A stretch of DNA of 8,338 nucleotides from Mycobacterium sp. GTDB taxonomy: Bacteria; Actinomycetota; Actinomycetes; Mycobacteriales; Mycobacteriaceae. Below the pieces are notes generated by a model. It was given only the letters and a program-made list of their open reading frames with translations. It was not told the DNA's origin and did no database searches. The stretch is taken from contig JAOPWF010000369.1 in NCBI GenBank assembly GCA_025965815.1, forward strand, positions 1 through 8,338, written 5' to 3'. How positions within the stretch are numbered: position 1 is the first letter of the stretch; each line of letters starts with the position of its first letter. The position numbers were made by a program, and so were the translations under genes. Shown one piece after another: positions 7,694 through 8,338 of this stretch.

Positions 7694-7804
7694 TTTTGCC
7701 AGCGCTCTCACAGGCTTGCGGCAGGGCACCCGAAGATTTGCTGCTTAGCGTCCTGAGCGGTGGCGGTTTGACCACAAAAGTGCGTGCCCGAAAGGACATA
7801 ACGA

Positions 7805-8272
7805 ATGCAAATGAAGCGTGTGACCGGTGCTTCGGTGATTGCTGTAGGCATCGGTGCGTCAGCTTTAACCGTCGGAGTGGGATTGGCGAATGCCCAACCC
7901 GGCGGTCCGCCCCCCTGTAGCCCACAGTCACAACAGTGCCCCGGCGGACCGGGTGGACCCCCGCAGCAGGGCGGACCGGGTGGGCCACCCCGACAGGGGC
8001 CGCCGCCGCCCGGAGCTCCCGGGTGGAATGACGGACCACCCCCAGGCAGGCCGCCTGCCGGATACAACGGACCGCCCCCACCCGGAGGCTGGAACGGACC
8101 GCCACCTCCCGGGGGCTGGAACCGGCAGTGGGACGGCCCGCCCCGCGACATCAACCAGGCGAGATTCGACCATCAGCCGTTCAACTACTTCGGACAGCGG
8201 GCTGAGCCGGTCTTCGAGCCTGAACAGGGCGGTTGGGGCTTCTGGTTCTTCGGCACCTGGATACCGCTGTAA
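7805..8272 (+). CDS. Small secreted Gly/Pro-rich protein with aromatic C-terminus
   Basis: Not recognised as a named family. The 155-residue protein starts MQMKRVTGAS with a Sec-type signal peptide: a short basic start, hydrophobic core at residues 10-28 and likely cleavage after ANA (residue 30). The mature part is Pro/Gly/Gln-rich with two cysteines (38 and 45), then two exact nine-residue repeats NGPPPPGGW at 88-96 and 97-105. The end, FNYFGQRAEPVFEPEQGG and WGFWFFGTWIPL, is compact, acidic and aromatic, and looks like the only folded element. Start ATG 7805 has AAAGGA upstream (nine bases after AAGG); ATG 7811 is an alternative. The early region uses codons such as TTA (7865) and GTA that are rare in the neighbouring genes. 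It is followed by a strong terminator. Likely exported to the envelope or outside; function unknown. Confidence 0.82.
   Translation: MQMKRVTGASVIAVGIGASALTVGVGLANAQPGGPPPCSPQSQQCPGGPGGPPQQGGPGGPPRQGPPPPGAPGWNDGPPPGRPPAGYNGPPPPGGWNGPPPPGGWNRQWDGPPRDINQARFDHQPFNYFGQRAEPVFEPEQGGWGFWFFGTWIPL
8066..8119 (+). repeat. Two 27-base coding repeats (NGPPPPGGW)
   Basis: Units 8066-8092 and 8093-8119 encode the same nine residues. They differ at three bases, each the third base of a codon (Pro CCC/CCA, Pro CCA/CCT, Gly GGA/GGG). A degenerate related stretch (PGWNDGPPPG) precedes them. Confidence 0.85.
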
Positions 8273-8280
8273 GCACTGTT

Positions 8281-8325
8281 CTCCGCTCCCGGTGCCGCGG
8301 AATCCTCCGCGGCCCGGGAGCGGAG
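8281..8325 (+). terminator. Strong hairpin terminator without U-tract
   Basis: Starting eight bases after the stop at 8272, CTCCGCTCCCGG (8281-8292) pairs with CCGGGAGCGGAG (8314-8325), and inside it CCGCGG (8295-8300) pairs with CCGCGG (8307-8312) around the loop AATCCT. That is an 18-pair stem with one small internal asymmetry (TG opposite C). No T-run follows, as is common for actinobacterial terminators. Near symmetry means it could also stop transcription arriving from the right. Confidence 0.78.
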
Positions 8326-8338
8326 CCGTCAGCGCCTG

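Larger units (their letters stand above)
7300..7752 (+). repeat. Diverged tandem duplication, upstream blocks of units 1 and 2
   Basis: Four blocks recur in the same order before both secreted-protein copies. AATTTTGCC occurs at 7300-7308 and 7692-7700 (9/9). AGGC-x3-CGGCAG occurs at 7360-7372 and 7712-7724. The pair TTTGGCTGCCTAGCGTC (7393-7409) and ATTTGCTGCTTAGCGTC (7736-7752) agrees at 14 of 17 bases. AAGG plus nine bases plus the start position lies at 7444 and 7792. Spacings between blocks differ by small indels. Unit 1 therefore runs from about 7300 to 7691 and unit 2 from about 7692 past 8272, so the duplication includes the regulatory DNA as well as the gene. Confidence 0.65.

Noticed and set aside
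7708..8154. Leftward Gly/Pro-rich frame opposite the secreted protein
   Set aside because: Reverse translation of a Gly/Pro-rich coding sequence again gives Gly/Pro, so the pattern is expected; it has no ribosome binding site or signal of its own.

Overview
The window looks like a chromosomal segment of a high-GC actinomycete, almost certainly a Mycobacterium in the broad sense (probably non-tuberculous). The minus strand carries, in transcription order from right to left, mihF, gmk, rpoZ, coaBC and metK. This is the same order as M. tuberculosis Rv1388-Rv1392, and the proteins match recalled M. tuberculosis sequences closely over long stretches. GTG starts, GC-rich third codon positions and a mycobacterial-type mIHF support the same placement. 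The genus assignment is from recognition, not from a database search.

Layout. (1) Positions 1-235: left edge, with a leftward coding-like stretch that changes reading frame, divergent from the first lipase. (2) 234-3065: a rightward accessory cluster of lipI-like esterase, small SnoaL/NTF2-like protein, lipH-like esterase and a flavin monooxygenase remnant. The last two are coupled by an ATGA overlap. The monooxygenase has lost its whole middle, and the SnoaL-like gene carries an internal deletion scar. (3) 3031-6971: the leftward housekeeping block, convergent with the monooxygenase remnant. mihF-gmk-rpoZ-coaBC are tightly spaced (7, 43 and 14 bases) and look like one operon. metK follows after 148 bases and has a plausible promoter of its own. 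(4) 6972-7456: the upstream region of mihF, with no convincing gene. (5) 7300-8325: a rightward tandem duplication of a small secreted Gly/Pro-rich protein gene. The first copy is broken (start codon lost, frameshift, no C-terminus); the second is intact and is followed by a strong hairpin terminator.

The housekeeping block joins nucleoid architecture (mIHF), GMP to GDP conversion (Gmk), the RNA polymerase omega subunit, coenzyme A synthesis (CoaBC) and S-adenosylmethionine synthesis (MetK). The lipase cluster is probably for hydrolysis or oxidation of small esters and ketones, but its oxidative arm is dead here. I found no mobile element, CRISPR array, tRNA or rRNA, and no convincing new multi-gene system. 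The most informative signals are the gene-decay scars on both flanks of the conserved block, the tandemly duplicated secreted-protein locus, and a few short dyads in intergenic DNA.
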